Below, piece by piece: positions 48,095 to 49,394 of a stretch of 49,394 nucleotides of DNA. Where the stretch lies: positions 1 to 49,394 of the forward strand of contig JAGIBP010000046.1 of the NCBI GenBank assembly GCA_017744285.1. Reading direction: 5' to 3'. The translations under genes were made by a program, and so were the position numbers. This stretch comes from Variovorax sp. Its GTDB lineage: Bacteria > Pseudomonadota > Gammaproteobacteria > Burkholderiales > Burkholderiaceae_C. The notes below the pieces were generated by a model. It saw only the letters and a list, made by a program, of their open reading frames with translations, was not told the DNA's origin and did not search any database. Each line of letters starts with the position of its first letter. Positions within the stretch are counted from its first letter, which is position 1.

Positions 48095-48502
48095 TCAATT
48101 CCAGCGGCCGCCGCTCCCGCCGACGCTGAAGCGGCCGGCGCCCAGGAAGGCCGATGCGATCGCGCCGAACAGGAACATGCCCTGCAGTTCGAGCGCCCAG
48201 CCGCCGCTCTTGCCGAGTTCCCACAGTTGACCCGTGTGCACCAGCCAGAAAGCGACCAGCATGTTGATCGCCACGATCCACGCCGCGGCGCGCGCGTAGA
48301 TCCCCACGATCAGCAGCACAGGCGCGAGGACTTCGCCCACGTAGACCAGATAGGCCAGGGCGCCGGGAAGACCGTGCGAACTCAGCATGTTCGAGATGCC
48401 GCCGACGCCGCCGCCGCTGAGCTTGGAGATACCGTGCAGCAGGATCAGGATGCCAAGCGCGACGCGCAGAACGAACTTGCCGGTGTCATCGGAACGGATC
48501 AT
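48095..48502 (-). CDS. DoxX-family membrane protein
   Basis: A 135-residue inner-membrane protein with four hydrophobic segments (e.g. FVLRVALGILILLHGISKL and VYVGEVLAPVLLIVGIYAR). The sequence MIRSDDTGKFVLRVALGI and the LHGISKL and GEVLAPVLLI segments mark the DoxX family, whose members associate with redox enzymes and thiol or quinone metabolism. ATG 48502 is chosen because GAGGACCCTTCCACC precedes it and the family starts at this residue. Same direction as the flavohaem gene, so cotranscription is possible. Confidence 0.85.
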   Translation of the reverse strand: MIRSDDTGKFVLRVALGILILLHGISKLSGGGVGGISNMLSSHGLPGALAYLVYVGEVLAPVLLIVGIYARAAAWIVAINMLVAFWLVHTGQLWELGKSGGWALELQGMFLFGAIASAFLGAGRFSVGGSGGRWN

Positions 48503-48679
48503 GGTGGAAGGGTCCTCTTTCTTGGGTGAGTGGATGGATGGAATCCGGATTGTGGTCGATGTCGCCGCGTGCGCAGCGCATGTGCTTCCAACCCGCGGTT
48601 CTTTGGCGGAAGTCCGCGAGCCCTCGTAAACTGCCCGCCTGCCGCCATTTCCCACAAGACCAATGAAGAGGGTTTCCGA

Positions 48680-49394
48680 ATGAACAGAGCTTTCCGTCCC
48701 GTGCTGGCCTCGCTGGCCGCTGCCGTCCTGGCCTTCGCCGTCGCCCCGGCCCTCGCGGGCAAGACGCTCGATGCGGTGAAGCAGCGCGGCAGCGTCAAGT
48801 GCGGCGTGACCAACGGCGTCGCGGGCTTCTCGGCGCCGGACACCCAGGGCAACTGGTCGGGCCTCGACGTCGACACCTGCCGCGCGGTCGCGGCCGCGGT
48901 GCTCGGCGACGGCAAGAAGGTGGAGTTCGTGCCGCTCAATTCGCAGCAGCGCTTCTCGGCCTTGCAGGCCGGCGAGATCGACATCCTGGCGCGCAACACC
49001 ACCTGGACGCTCACGCGCGACGCATCGCTGGGCTTCCACTTCACGACCATCACCTACTTCGACGGCCAGGGCTTCCTGGTGCCGAAGAAGCTCAACGTGA
49101 AGAGCGCCAAGGAGCTGAACGGCGCCACGGTGTGCGTCGCCCCCGGCACCACGACCGAGCTCAACCTCGCCGACTACTTCCGCGCCAACAAGATGACCTT
49201 CAAGCCGGTGGTCATCGAGAAGGTCGACGAGGTCCGCGCCGCCTTCTTCTCGGGCCGCTGCGACGTCTACACCAACGACTCCTCGAGCCTTTATGCGACG
49301 CGCGCGGCCAACCCGCCGCCGCCGCTCAAGCCCGAGGACTTCATCGTGCTGCCGGAGATCATCTCCAAGGAGCCGCTGGCGCCGGCGGTGCGGC
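48680..49394 (+). CDS. Amino-acid ABC transporter substrate-binding protein, AapJ-like (3' end outside window)
   Basis: Periplasmic receptor of a general L-amino-acid importer (family 3 solute-binding protein). The 238 visible residues begin MNRAFRPVLASLAAAVLAFA, a Sec signal cleaved after ALAG, then KTLDAVKQRGSVKCGVTNGV. The ligand-binding core is visible: GFSAPDTQGNWSGLDVDTCRAVAAAVLGD, FSALQAGEIDILARNTTWTLTRD and GATVCVAPGTTTELNLADYF. The full protein should be about 340 residues, with aapQMP downstream beyond the window. It is divergent from doxX with 177 bases between. Confidence 0.92.
   Translation, partial: MNRAFRPVLASLAAAVLAFAVAPALAGKTLDAVKQRGSVKCGVTNGVAGFSAPDTQGNWSGLDVDTCRAVAAAVLGDGKKVEFVPLNSQQRFSALQAGEIDILARNTTWTLTRDASLGFHFTTITYFDGQGFLVPKKLNVKSAKELNGATVCVAPGTTTELNLADYFRANKMTFKPVVIEKVDEVRAAFFSGRCDVYTNDSSSLYATRAANPPPPLKPEDFIVLPEIISKEPLAPAVR

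Overview
This is a GC-rich, densely coded chromosomal segment. It most resembles a betaproteobacterium of the order Burkholderiales, probably a Variovorax-like member of the Comamonadaceae. The basis is the smc-zipA-ligA gene order, the general-porin family, the siroheme sulfite reductase type, the gene density and the codon bias. The genus is an inference. I see no rRNA, tRNA, CRISPR array, insertion sequence or phage gene.

Layout. 1-1550 (minus) is a 3'-truncated siroheme sulfite reductase (cysI type) with LysR-type palindromes in its upstream region. 1551-3689 holds a spacer, a tiny hypothetical gene, a divergent crotonase-fold gene and a small hypothetical gene. 3712-6182 (minus) is a patatin-like phospholipase followed by a GntP-type permease. 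6502-12756 (plus) is a complete RND efflux operon whose periplasmic adaptor carries an extra C-terminal OmpA-like domain. 12782-14930 (minus) is the Fe(2+)-trafficking protein gene followed by mnmC.

15078-25329 (plus) is an unbroken 10-kb sulfur block: sbp, ssuE, a 43-codon membrane microprotein, ssuA, ssuD, ssuC, ssuB, ssuF, metN, metI, metQ, a serine acetyltransferase and an NAD(P)H:FMN reductase. A strong bidirectional terminator closes it. 25396-27091 is a divergent azoreductase/LysR regulator pair. 27204-32969 (plus) is a second sulfur operon: LsfA-type peroxiredoxin, small alpha/beta hydrolase, a second sbp, cysT, cysW, cysA, and dsbB coupled to its end.

33523-36471 carries an AraC-type regulator, a LysR protein reduced to its DNA-binding half, and a general porin. 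36763-38828 (minus) encodes two lipoproteins, one of them a lipase-like hydrolase. 38924-46668 (plus) is housekeeping: smc, zipA, ligA, a Tyr/Gly-rich lipoprotein and peptide deformylase. 46665-48502 (minus) is a ferric-reductase-like flavohaem protein and a DoxX-like protein. 48680 to the end is a truncated amino-acid-binding protein.

How it fits together. Sulfate enters through Sbp1/Sbp2-CysTWA and sulfite is reduced by CysI. Sulfonates enter through SsuABC and are desulfonated by SsuD with FMNH2 from SsuE. Serine acetyltransferase supplies the carbon acceptor for sulfide, and MetNIQ imports methionine. A CTTATGC heptamer with flanking CTTAT/ATAAG half-sites lies upstream of cysI, sbp1 and the peroxiredoxin gene, suggesting one LysR-type (CysB-like) regulon. 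No wholly new defence or mobile system is visible. The most unusual items are the adaptor-OmpA fusion, the microprotein inside the ssu operon, the Tat-like/Sec-like pair of sulfate-binding proteins, and the HTH-only LysR protein.
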